A stretch of DNA of 64,000 nucleotides from Druceiella hillmani (taxonomy: Eukaryota; Arthropoda; Insecta; Lepidoptera; Hepialidae): contig JAYKKI010000133.1 of the NCBI GenBank assembly GCA_039881145.1, positions 204,501 to 268,500 on the forward strand, in the 5' to 3' direction. Positions within the stretch are counted from its first letter, which is position 1. Every line of letters begins with the position of its first letter. A model generated the notes under the pieces. The model searched no databases and was not told the DNA's origin. It saw only the letters and a list, made by a program, of their open reading frames with translations. Shown in pieces: positions 11,880 through 22,590 of this stretch. Both the position numbers and the translations under genes were made by a program.

Positions 11880-12290
11880 CAATCAAACTTATAACAACAC
11901 GCCACCGTCCCCGTCATGGGTAATATTCCCGCCGCCCATAAATATTTAAGTAAATAAGTACGTAAGCAAGAAAACACCAAAGCTCCATCGAGAGAAATCG
12001 ATTTATTAAAGCCATTATTTGATATTCGCCAGCGACACCGCCAGGAAAACTAATTTTCTCACGCACTCGCGGGATGGAAACTGGCCTCCTCCGCTCACCT
12101 GACTTCTGCAGCGTCGCCGAAATCAACACTTAACGATTTCCTTTCCAAGGCGTTATCTGAACACCTAGAGATGTAAGCTTTGGCGTATGCGGATGGAAAA
12201 ACGCCATTTAGAGGCATCAAAATTTTCAGTGCGCATTTCCACCGATGTAGGAGTACGCATAGGTAGCTTTAAGGAGAAGTCAAAAGAATA
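11880..12290. promoter_or_regulatory. G+C-richer island: candidate enhancer/promoter or exon
   Basis: This is the most conspicuous compositional island in the first 20 kb. It holds motifs of the kind found in developmental enhancers: CCGCCCATAAATA, ATCGATTTATTAAAGCCATTA, and a GTAAACA string on the minus strand near 11845-11855. It also has competing splice-like signals. On the plus strand a pyrimidine-rich acceptor (ending CTTCTGCAG at 12111) is followed by a frame ending SPKSTLNDFLSKALSEHLEM and a stop at 12174-12176. On the minus strand an ATG at 12217 opens 39 codons ending DFGDAAEV at an AG/GTGAGC donor (exon end 12099). The two readings overlap on opposite strands and cannot both be coding. 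Conserved regulatory DNA is an equally good explanation. Confidence 0.35.
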
Positions 12291-12748
12291 ATGCTTGAGA
12301 AATTTCTACAAAGCTCTTAATGTTGTTTATTGCACTTATTTTGTTCCAGTATGTAATTATTTTTAAGAGTGTTTTTAAAAATAACAAGAATTTTATTCTT
12401 CTCAGAATACAATAAATTTGTCTATATGCATTCAAAATTACATGTTATTAATTATAATTCTTAATTTAAATTTCAATAGTTTGCAATTTTTATACCGTGA
12501 AAATGTTTATCTAAATCGTCAGAATACTCAATTTGTAGGACAACATAGATGAATCTAATGTTAATATTTCAAAAACGAATAAAGAATCAATTAAAAAATT
12601 TTTACCCTGCTATTTCTTATGCAACTAATGTCACATCATAACATATATGAATTATAAACTATTACCGATGCATTTAATTATCAGTATTTAAAAGATATAA
12701 GTATGACGGTGGGATCTAAATACAATGATGATAAAACGGCTAGGCTGG
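12291..12748. other. AT-rich DNA, nothing assigned
   Basis: I see no feature that I can support. Confidence 0.5.
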
Positions 12749-12866
12749 AATTGGCACAATTAAATGAATAATATACAAAAATAATGCCAAATATATTCAA
12801 TTATGAATTCATTATTGAATATATTTGGCATTATTTTTGTATATTATTCATTTAATTGTGCCAATT
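12749..12866. repeat. 118-bp near-perfect palindrome
   Basis: The sequence reads the same on both strands from AATTGGCACAATTAAATG at the left to CATTTAATTGTGCCAATT at the right. The centre is ATGAATTCAT (12803-12812) and one pair is mismatched (12802/12813). There is no unpaired spacer. Each arm carries a 27-bp module (12774-12800) that recurs just outside the MITE copy at 38111, and ends in the CATTTAATTGTG motif that also ends that MITE. It is therefore probably part of, or derived from, the same element family. Confidence 0.9.
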
Positions 12867-12887
12867 TTTATTTTTCATTTAATTGTG

Positions 12888-13030
12888 TCGTTGTATCATA
12901 ATATCTTTAGGTGGGCTGTAATCTTTGCTAACAGCCAACCTGAAGATGTAATACAACGAAACCTAGGTCGTAGTAAAAAAGTTAAAGAAAGTAGAAATAA
13001 CACTACATCATGTAGTTTCGTTAAATATTG
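12888..13030. mobile_element. fold-back MITE, copy A (left arm truncated)
   Basis: The right half (12931-13030) carries CCTGAAGATGTAATACAACG, then AAACCTAGGTCGTAG, an A-rich run, and CATCATGTAGTTTCGTTAAA, matching the right arm of the well-preserved copy at 38231-38336. The left half keeps only the inner part (TCGTTGTA...TAGGTGGGCTG, 12888 to about 12919), so the hairpin is short. No coding capacity is present. Confidence 0.8.
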
Positions 13031-16000
13031 ATGAATTTATTACTTAAATTAATCTATATGGTTTATTTCAAAATATATTTATGTAATGATAAAATATTTC
13101 AAAATATATTTTAAATATGGAGAAATAAGCAAAACTTACTAGGAAAGCAACTACGTTGGTTGAACTTTCGGCATGTTTACGAGGCCACAGGTTTTCAGGG
13201 TTTTATAGGCAAATAGCAAAAATGTAACCTCTGTAGTTTCGTTATGTCAGTCGATCTATTGGCCTCTGTCTATCATAGCTTCACAGCCCCAATTTTGAAC
13301 TATATGAATTATAGTTCAGCGGCTTTAATTAATATGTACTTGAACATAGAAAAAAAAAAATTTTAAAATCCTTCATTACTAGTGAGATTAAGTTTTCAAG
13401 TTAAGAAATTCAATATGATCTAAGCCAAATACTCTCTGTTCTGTTATATTATTGATATATAATGTAGATAATGCGCTGATTATGGAAGAGGTGTCAGTAA
13501 TAATTGTTTTTTATTGCAAAAAAACAATTATAATTACCTGTAACATGGGAGTGAAAATATTTTCTTCGACTATGTCATCAAACAAAATATTACTGGGTAG
13601 TTATTTTAAAAAGAAAGGGATTTACAATATTCCATTTTAAAGCTTTGCTTTGCAAAATATTACGGTTTTGAACAAAACACAGGTATAAAAAACTTGCAAA
13701 AAATGTGAGTGCTAGCATATGATTAGAAGTTTGAAATAAAATTTATTTGATTAACCTGCATGAGTAATTTCATTAGGAATGCAATTATGAACTTTGTAAT
13801 TTTTAAAGATGACTCCCATTTACCATTTTTAAATTTTGTCTAATTCATAATTTTTTTGCAGGTATTTAGTGGCCTTTGGATGTATTTTAATTGCGAGTCT
13901 TATTACAGACACATCTAAGATTTCTTTGAATTTTTATTAATTTTATTTTATGTCGTACGAGGTTAGAAAAATAATATAACGACACAAACGTATCAATTTT
14001 TTTCAAATTTTTCTAATTATTACCTTAAGTTCAATAATAAAAAATGTTTTCTCCTTTAATGTATTCTGATGTCATTCAAAGTTTTACTTTTATATTTTTC
14101 AGTCATACGTCTGCGTTTTTTTCACAACATGAAACTTAGATGCAACAAATATGAAACCTTTAAATTGAAATAAATATAAAGGTAAAAGATACTATTCCTG
14201 AAGAACTAGTAAAGCCTATTTCGTATATACCATAGGTCCAAGTTCATTTCAATATTAGCTGAAAATCAAGGAAAGCTCTTTGAAAATTTATTTAATATCC
14301 GTATTAATTTCAAACAGCGTTTAAATAGTATTGGAACAGATACAGATACGTGTATCTTAATTTCAATCATCAATCAATTTTACGTCTTTTATTTAATGAC
14401 GCGGCACTATATTTGAGAAAGCTTTTACTTTCAATAAACTCATGCAACAACGTGACATTAAAAGCTGAAAGCTTGTTAAGGGAAATTTGATACAGGCGGT
14501 GCAGCCTAATAAAAGTGTCAACACGTCACCCTAAACCAGGACGATACGAGTGCGATATAGTCAATGGGCCGAGTTAATGCCCCCTATATTGTGTAACTGG
14601 ATGTTGTATCTTTCGGTTATATGACTTAGATTTATTAGCAAAACTATGAGTTATTTTTTCCAATCTTTACCTTCATAAGTTATTCTTACACGGTTATTCG
14701 AAATATTTTTAATTGAGTCTACATGGACACGGAGGAGATATGTAATAAAATCGCCATTTATTTGTTTAGTTGAAAGTTTTTTTAACATTAAAGATTACTA
14801 CACAAAAGTATAATATTGTCATATGAACACACATAAATATTAAAAAAAACAAAAATGTTATGTAAATATAAAAAGAAATCCTAATATTCTCCTCCTTCCA
14901 CTTGCGTTTCAATTATATTTTTGTATAAAATACGTTTCATGTGCCTAAAACTATCGAGTATCTTAATAATGTGATTGTGAAACAAATTAAAGTTATGGTT
15001 TAATGTTTACCAACACATAATTCTATAACTTTAATTTAATTACTGGGTATATCCCGACTGTTTTTAATTTAACATATCATCAGTTTAAGATGAATAAAAT
15101 TTGATGAATTTCATAGTCACCAAATACATATGGCAAAATTAAACAATGCTCATTGTTTTCTACGAGACTGCCTAAACTTACTTGAGCACTTCTAATAAAT
15201 TAAGAAGCACATTACTTGCAATTTTTTAAAATTTTTGCAATGTTTCTAGACTGGTTTTAATTTATAAACACATGTTTTAATAAAAACAGCAGCTTTAAAA
15301 ATAGTCACTGCTTTATTTGTGCTTTTAACCTAAGATGTGTTTTTCTAATGGTTTTACAAAGTGAAATTTATCATTTGTTTCAAAAATATGAAACAATTTG
15401 CCAAACAAATTGAAAATATTTAATTTTTTGATCATAAAAATTTGATTTTAGATAATTGTGAAAAAAATCTGGGTCGCGAAAGAAAATCCGTTGTCATAAA
15501 ATTATTAATAATAATTTCATGCACTTCATCGCAAAATTATTCTTGACTACCTACATTCTTCTACTGCAGAGTAATAGCTGCATTACATTCGTCAAAAGCT
15601 TGTGTTTGAAGTCGTAAACATAGTTTACCTGAAAATTATGATAATGAAAATATTTAAAAGATAATAATTTACGTGACATAATTAGTATTCAAAGAATCGG
15701 AATTAAATAAAAATTAATGTGTTTAAATTCAATTGTAACTAACACTTGTTTTATAATCAGCACATTGTCTCAATCAACGAAATGTAAGAGTTCACACAGC
15801 TAGTATTTGGCCTAGATAACATCAATTCTGAACTCGATTATAACTCGTTATTTCTGAACTTGAAAAGTCAGTGTACACTAAAATTAATAATAAATATTGT
15901 AATACTTTTTTAAGGTCAGTGTATAAAGTTAATGAGAAACAAACGCTTAAACGAAAAAAGAGGTAACGTAACTTCAACTAAGGTATAATACAAAAACAGC

Positions 16001-17113
16001 TAGGCAAAAATTATAAAAAAGGTCCGTTTTGGGTTTAAAATAAATGTGTTTGTAATGGCTTTGCTCTCTTTAGCTGCGATTTGAAAGGAAAACTAGCATC
16101 AGATGACAGTTTAAAGGAATAAAATTGATGCATATCTTCTTTTTAATGGACAAAAAAGTTGAACACTGGAACATCATTACGTGTTTTTAATTTTAAATCT
16201 ATTCGGGACTGGAGTCTGGACATTACAAAAACAATACTTTATCACTAATGAAGTTTACTGTTATAAAACAAAGATCATGATGAGTGGCTAACCCTAAAGC
16301 TATGTTACCATTACTAGGCTCACTTTGATCTAAAACATGTCACATAAATTCCAGATCTGTTACTGTAGCCGAAGTATGTTAGCAATGTTGTTCCCCAAAG
16401 TAACCAACTATTTGTCCTACTTGTAAATTTGCACTCGCCTCTTAAGTAATAAAACATATTTCAACCCAAAACTTTGCACTAAGTTAAGTAATTTAGGAGC
16501 CGTTTCTCACTACGTTTTTCTACGTATATAGCATAACAAGAGTATGGTATAGCGAAACTTAAATGCGTTATGTTACGTAATTTAGGCGCGAAAGGAAATA
16601 GTATGAAAATTATACTGGGCCTTTTTAACATTGCCTTGAAAACAGAAAATAGTGACAACAAGCAATATTTCATATTGTTCTGTCTGTCTCAGTTCATGAT
16701 ATAATCGTAGTTAATGAATTTATAACATTAAATGATCCTATGTGACTTTGTAAATACATATTTATTTAAAATTAGTTTTCAGCTAGAGAAAAATTTTAAA
16801 ATTAGTAACAAAAATGTATCATATTTTGCTGTGTTTAAAATTAGGAGAAGTAAAAATATTGCTGTACTTTTTTATTTTCATCATATATATTTTTTAAATC
16901 TTTCATTTATCGTAGGGTAATGGTTTAAAAAAAGTGTTTTTAAGATTTAAATCTGCAGTTAAGGAAACAATTTCTTAAATTTTCTGGAATTTAAAGACTT
17001 CACTATTCTTAAGATTTCAATTGATAATGAAGTCGTTAAAACGAAAAATATTAAGAAAAATAAACAATACTTGCCTAAAAACATCTCTTAACAAAAAATA
17101 TTTTCCAAAGGTT
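13031..17113. other. AT-rich DNA, nothing assigned
   Basis: I find only small inverted repeats: TGAACTATA/TATAGTTCA at 13296-13318, and a 12-bp T-rich hairpin at 13501-13530. A somewhat G+C-richer stretch lies at about 14390-14620, without a recognisable frame. No gene is supported. Confidence 0.45.
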
Positions 17114-17360
17114 TAGGATATGCCAATATAAATATGATATTCCTAAAGGAGCAAAACATTCGAATATTACCTAAACGTTAATGCTTCATGTGAAATAAAG
17201 TATTCAAAATATGAGCTAAAGGATAATGTTACCTAAGGGACTATTCATTCAAATAGTAGCTAAACGTTATCATTCTCAAAGGATTAAATATCTTTATATT
17301 TATTAAACATTAATATTTCCCCAGGGAATAAACATTTAAATATTAGTTAAAGGCAAGCTA
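17114..17360. repeat. diverged minisatellite, about 44-bp period
   Basis: The anchor 'ATTCAAATA.TA.CTAAACGTTAAT' recurs at 17158, 17202, 17247, 17291 and 17334, with spacings of 44, 45, 44 and 43. Between anchors each unit has a CTAAGGGA/CTAAAGGA-like string. A further degraded unit may begin at about 17114. The units are too diverged to be a recent expansion. Confidence 0.7.
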
Positions 17361-18500
17361 ACAAGTGGATAATATTTCGATTTGATTTAAAGTTTAAGCT
17401 AAGATTTTGTTCCTATTTTCATGGAAAAATCCGAAGACCAAGACTACTAAAATATATAAATATACTCTACAAAGAGCATATTATGTAAAAACACCCACAG
17501 CCAAAGTGAGAAATTAGCTGTTATTATAAGATTTTGTTTCAAAATATTGAATCCCGAATATTGCATAAAATGGCTGCATTGAGATATTTGGTCACTTGAA
17601 GAAAAAAAAATGAGTAACTTACTAAAAATGCATTAGGATGGATGGACTAGTTTCTATTGATGTATATGCGAATCATTAAACTCTCCAATTATGTTAAATT
17701 TTAAGTTTCCACGTCAAATTGGTTCTAAAAAAGTAGCCGTGATGGACAGATGAACCCGTTCTCCTCTTTGAGGTACGAAACTCTTAAATCGTTAAAATTA
17801 TTTTATAAAATATTTTCACCTTCTACTAATATAATTTCACCAGGCACAAAGGCGCTATTTCATTTTTGAAACTTTTCCTAAACACCAAAAAATATTAAAT
17901 TTCGTTAAATTGTTCTCAAATTACTTAACTTAGTGTAAAGTTGCGAATTAAAATTAGATTAATTTAGCGGTTAGCGCAAATCATTTTAATTTACAACTAA
18001 ACGTTAAGTAACACCTAAACTTTGGGTTAAATATAGTTCAACATGGCGATTAGAGGTCACTTAGTTAAAATTTACGAGTTAAGACGAAGTTTTGCTTGCA
18101 AGATTATCTATTGCGAATTTTACCTTACATATATTTGTTATAATAAATGTGTATTTATTTCACTTTTAATTAATCGTTTGGTAATATAATAATTCTAAAT
18201 CTAACCAGTAATAGAATAAAGTAAATGAGATGCATTGGGAATTATATAAAGATATTATTGAAATAAATGGGGAAATAACTGGTTTCAGAATTTTACATTC
18301 GTAATCTGAGACAACCAATATTTTGCTATGAGTTGAAGTCTCGTTTTGTTTGTTGTTTCATTTCGCGGTATCTTTAAGAAGTAAGACAAACATTTAAGAA
18401 GATAAGTTAAATTTATATCTAAGATACAATATATTTTCAACATTGTATTTTTTGAAAAGAAAAAGGAATTTTTCATGTCATTGGAATCTTTTTTTACGTT
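17361..18500. other. AT-rich DNA, nothing assigned
   Basis: I see no gene or repeat that I can support. Confidence 0.5.
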
Positions 18501-18579
18501 TAGCGTTTTTTCACCGACTTGACCGATTTTGAATAAATTTTTTTTATTTGTAAGAAGATGCTATAGGGGTGGTCCCATA

Positions 18580-19320
18580 TAAATATGGTAATGATTTGAC
18601 GGTGAGTTTCGAAAATGAACGATGGAACTCCTTAACGAATGGCAATAAATCAGCCATGAGTCAAGATATTTGCTAGTGGGTGTTACTTTGCAAAATAACT
18701 ACATCTATTATCAGGACATGATCTGACGATAAGTTTTGGAGGTGAACAATGGAACTCTTTTACGGATATTATTGAATCAACCGTGATTAAAAACACTCGA
18801 TGTTAGCAATTGTTACTGTGCAAAATAACTACACCGTCAACTAGGTCAAGGTCTGATGATGAATTTTAGAGATGAACAATGAAACGTGTTTGAAGATATC
18901 TGCTATGGGTACTCGTTTCTTGTCAAATAAATACACTATCGATTATGTTATAGTCTAATAATGCGTTCTGAAAATGAACAATGGAACTCCTTATCGGGTG
19001 ATAATAAATTAAATATAATTCAAGGTATTTGCTATTCGTAGTTTTTACTTTCCAAAATAATTGCCCCATCCACTCAAAATCTGATGATAACTTCCAAAAA
19101 TTAATAATGCAACTCTTTAACGTATGGTATTAAATTAATTGTGATTTAATATGTACGCTACTGGTTAATTACTACTTTGCAAATCTAATTTTAGATTTCA
19201 GGTACGGAGAACGGAACTCCTCAAGTGGTAATCATTAATTCACAAATCTGATCTTGACTTGATAAAAAGAATGAAATTCATCACGACTAATAGTTAACCA
19301 CTGGCATCAACTATCACTTC
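18580..19320 (+). repeat. diverged tandem array, about 127-bp units
   Basis: The anchor TGAACAATGGAACTCCTTAA, with variants, recurs at 18616, 18743, 18873, 18975, 19101 and 19207 (spacings 127, 130, 102, 126, 106). Each unit also carries TTTGCTA, then TTACTTTGCAAAATAACTAC, then a CTGATGATAA-like string in the same order, so the units are homologous along their length. Units near 18873 and 19207 are shortened by deletions. The array lies between two direct ACCGACTT motifs (18513 and 19509; the latter reads ACCGACTTCAAAAAAAG). This arrangement is familiar to me from non-autonomous repeats in moth-like genomes, but the family is not named here. Confidence 0.75.
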
Positions 19321-19551
19321 ACTTCCATGTGTTATCGATGACCTACTTTAGCCAAAGAGGTGATAATTTATATACAAGCTTTTCCGTCTTACTTCCTATA
19401 ATTACACAATATTTTAAGAAAGAAAATAACTGAATGTTAGTTATAGTGTGGTGATTAATAAAAATATAGTAATCACTAACAATTATGAAATAAAATATCT
19501 TTTGAAAAACCGACTTCAAAAAAAGCAGGTATTAAAAAGTAGAAAATAATA

Positions 19552-19570
19552 AACCCGAAGTATTCGGGTT
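19552..19570. repeat. small hairpin, 8-bp arms
   Basis: AACCCGAA and TTCGGGTT are separated by 3 bp, just beyond the second ACCGACTT motif. Confidence 0.6.
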
Positions 19571-19668
19571 GAAAAACAATTATTTTTCCGTGAATATTCA
19601 ATAAATAAGTTAACTATTTTTAAATTCGGTGCTAGTGCGGCCAATCCACTTAAAAATAAAATATATAT

Positions 19669-19671
19669 AAA

Positions 19672-19704
<33 letters not shown>

Positions 19705-19711
19705 TATATAA
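19669..19711. repeat. (AT)n/(AC)n microsatellite
   Basis: An AT dinucleotide run passes into CA repeats. Confidence 0.9.
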
Positions 19712-19950
19712 CTCATCCAGGTGTGATTTTATAAATGTTTAACTTCAATATAACATTGTCATTTATGCATTTTTGTACGAATAAAAGATTAGGGTATAAG
19801 TGTTTTTATCACTCAGCTCAATAACTCAATGAAATTAATTAGAAATAATTTAAATTACTGTGTATAATTTTTAAAATCGATGAATTTATCCTATTAAAAT
19901 ACGAACATGAAATAAAAATAAAGAAGCATGAAAGAAGAATGCTGAAAGTA

Positions 19951-19983
19951 CGGGGTGTCCAGTGGCAGATTTCAAAGTTTGAA
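19951..19983 (+). repeat. left terminal inverted repeat
   Basis: It pairs with 21221-21254. The 17-bp core at 19956-19972 is identical; outside it the two ends differ at several bases. Confidence 0.95.
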
Positions 19984-20067
19984 CAAACATAGTTTCTGAA
20001 CGCAACACATAAGAGGGGCGCGGGGAGCGTCGTTAGAAGCGTAAGCGGTCCCGATGTTTTAGTAGCC

Positions 20068-21169
20068 ATGGAACAGTGGAGTGGAGAGCACCGCGCTTTT
20101 GCCGTCGAGGCGTACATTTCGAGTGGATTTTCGCTGTCTGTAGCACGCCGTCGATTTAATAATCGTTACAGTATTCGTCGATTACGTGATGGACCATCGA
20201 TCAACCTCATTCAGTCATGGGTAGCAAGGTTCAGAGCTATACGATCAACATTAAATAGGCCCAGGCCAGGACCTACACCATTGGTAGCCACGGATGAAAA
20301 TGTCGATCGTGTTATGGTTTCTGTCGTTGAATATCCCCGTTTATCACTGCGTACACGTTCATCGATATTGGGAATTCCGAAATCGACTTTATAGGTAGTA
20401 ATGCAAAAAAAGCTCAAGATCCATTCATATAAAATTCAAATTGTTCAAAGAAAAACTTAAGCGGAGGTGATATTGTTGAGATTTCGTACTGCTACCCGGA
20501 TGGGCAACATATTCTTTAGTGACGAAGCTCACTTTCACATTGGAGGATATATGAATAAGCAGAACTTTTGTTACTGGGATGTCCACAACCCAAGACAAAT
20601 GCATCAAGAGCCTTTACATAAGCCTAAAGTAACAGTCTGGTGTGCCATGTCTGCATCTGCAATCATAGGGCCTTATTTCTTTGAAAACCAACGTGGCCAA
20701 ATTGTAACTGTGAATTCGGAGAGATATGCCCAGATGTTAAATGACTTTTTCACAGTAGAACTACAAAATAGTCCATCCTTCAATCAAAACACATGGTTCC
20801 AGCAGGACGGGGCCACAGCTCACACTGCTAATGTGTTTATGAATGCAGTACGGCAGTTATTTCCAGAAAAAAAACGTATTCCGAAACGGTACCGTACCGT
20901 GCCCACCTAGGTCACCCGATTTAAGCCCATGTAACTTTTTCTTATGGGGATACTTAAAGTCCGTTGTTTACAAAACAAATCCAAGCACTGTGACACAACT
21001 TAAAGAAAATCGAAATCGAATTCGAGACGAAGTCAGTAGGATACCCCAGTCGCTCTGCAAACGTGTTTTTGAAAACATGCGTGCTAGAATCGAAGAGTGT
21101 GTCAGACTCGATGGCCGCCATTTGCAAAACGAGGTTTTTAAAAAATTAAATCGGCATTTGTTGTTATAA
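20068..21169 (+). pseudogene. mariner-like transposase, two stops and one frameshift
   Basis: The ATG at 20068 opens a DUF4817-like helix-turn-helix domain (MEQWSGEHRAFAVEAYISSG onward, about 108 residues). TAG at 20392 and TAA at 20458 interrupt the frame between the DNA-binding and catalytic parts; the segment between them (KLKIHSYKIQIVQ) still reads as family sequence. The catalytic DDE/D domain follows: first Asp in FFSDEAHFHIGGY (codon 20521), second in WFQQDGATAHTA (20806), third in RSPDLSPCNFFLWGY (20918). An A8 run at 20867-20874 accounts for a one-base frameshift between the second and third Asp. Correcting for it, 94 and 36 residues separate the three acidic residues, and the third is Asp, not Glu. 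The frame ends at TAA 21167, with AATAAA at 21176 as a possible polyadenylation signal. The family cuts and pastes the element at TA sites; this copy cannot. Confidence 0.93.
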
Positions 21170-21220
21170 AGTTAAAATAAACCTACTTTGTATTAGAGGT
21201 GTAGTTTTTTATTACAATTT

Positions 21221-21254
21221 TTCAAACATTAAAAATCTGCCACTGGACATTCTG
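21221..21254 (-). repeat. right terminal inverted repeat
   Basis: It pairs with the left end (19951-19983) and is followed directly by TA. Confidence 0.95.
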
Positions 21255-21256
21255 TA

Positions 21257-21900
21257 TATAAACTATGTGTGACGTCTATATTCTGGAATAATTCTGAAGC
21301 ATATTATTTGAAGCATATCACGGGACTGCCATATGGCGTGGAATTGGACGACCACATTTAATCTTGTGTTACCACGTAGTTTCATATACGGGAGGAACGT
21401 TAATTTTTCTTGTCAATAAACTAATGTAATTTTCTAAAATTGGAATTTAGTTACACTAAACAACTAAAGTTTTAATAAGATCTTGAATTGTGTATTGGAA
21501 CTGATATGCTCAATTGTAGTTGGAACTAATATGCACGATTTGCTGAATTGAAGGTAAGAGTTGAGCAATATGCCGTAGTTTGAGATGTTTGTGTAATAAG
21601 ATCTCAGCGTTAACTGATTTTGAAATAAAGATTTCTTATATAAATCGCTATCATTTAATTATTTATAAATAATCAAAAAAGTTCTGAAAAGCAATAATAT
21701 TATAAGCTCATAACGCAATTCCACGTAAACGTATTTAATATTTACTTTATTAAATGTTTTAAGCTGAGTAATAGTTTACGATGACTTAATATCTAAGTTT
21801 AATGTAAATTAAAAACTATTGTGGAAGAAAATATAAACTAGCTGAAAATATAAAAACACTGAAAACTGAGGAAATGTTTTTTGAAATTATACTTCTTTAG
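21257..21900. other. AT-rich DNA, nothing assigned
   Basis: I see no supported feature. The last bases (TACTTCTTTAG) form a plausible splice acceptor for the next entry. Confidence 0.5.
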
Positions 21901-22089
21901 GCGCGCTATGAAAAAAATGATGAGAATGAAATTTTAAGATTCGTCACACAAAAGTTACAGTATGAAGTTGCGGCGGTTGCAATCTCGAAACAAAACCTAT
22001 TAGCACCATCGTCGCCTCTGTTCACTGTTTTCATATTCATAGTATTTATCCACATGTTTCTAGTGTCTGCATTCACACACGTGTTTTAG
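21901..22089 (+). CDS. candidate terminal exon, unknown protein
   Basis: The frame opens immediately after a splice-acceptor-like TTCTTTAG (its own TAG would be an in-frame stop) and runs 62 codons to TAG at 22087. The first half is charged (ARYEKNDENEILRFVTQKLQ). The last third is strongly hydrophobic (LFTVFIFIVFIHMFLVSAF), like a C-terminal membrane segment. There is no start codon, so it could only be translated after splicing. I recognise no family and find no upstream exon. The stretch is richer in G+C than its flanks, which lowers stop frequency and weakens the argument. Confidence 0.25.
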   Translation, partial: ARYEKNDENEILRFVTQKLQYEVAAVAISKQNLLAPSSPLFTVFIFIVFIHMFLVSAFTHVF

Positions 22090-22550
22090 TTTCATATAAG
22101 TGCGATTTATATATGTGCCGATAAATTATATTCAGTAGTGATTTAAATTTAATATCTTGATTAATATATTTACTATTCGTAAATATTAGTGAAAAAATTG
22201 TGTTTATAGACTTTTTCAAGTGCTCCAATATAATTGAGGTTATCTATCCGTATGTATTATTTAATGATGCCAAAGAAGTATAACTTCTCACGCGCGTACA
22301 TAAGTACATGCATCTTTTTTTCATCCTCTTGATTTACAAAACAAGTAAGGAAAAACAGAGTTTTTAGAAACAGAAACAAAGCTTGGAGGAACCGATGACT
22401 CTTGATATTATACTTTTGAGACATTTTCATTATATATATGTACATACTTTTTTATATTAGGTATTATTAATATTTCTTGCACTAGAAAATCCATATTAGT
22501 AATGCATTCAAATAAATAAAATAACTTCAAGTCAAGCAAAGAATCCATGA
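22090..22550. other. AT-rich DNA, nothing assigned
   Basis: I see no supported feature. Confidence 0.5.
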
Positions 22551-22551
22551 T

Positions 22552-22590
22552 ATGCGAGCCATACTCGCACTTGGTAGGTTTTTTATTATT
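22552..22590 (+). repeat. dispersed repeat R, end fragment
   Basis: TGCGAGCCATACTCGCACTT followed by GGTAGGTTTTTT matches the end of the full copy at 38518-39023 (GCACGAGCCCGACTCGCACT...). Only this terminal part is recognisable here. Confidence 0.6.

Larger units (their letters stand above)
19951..21254 (+). mobile_element. Tc1/mariner-superfamily element, 1304 bp, full length
   Basis: The element begins CGGGGTGTCCAGTGGCAGAT at 19951, and the reverse complement of its other end reads CAGAATGTCCAGTGGCAGAT. TGTCCAGTGGCAGATTT is a perfect 17-bp core within terminal inverted repeats of about 34 bp. TA dinucleotides flank both ends (19949-19950 and 21255-21256), the standard target duplication of the superfamily. 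The length and single intronless gene fit a mariner-like autonomous element. The transposase gene inside is broken, so this copy cannot supply its own enzyme, although its ends look intact enough to be moved by another copy. Confidence 0.95.
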
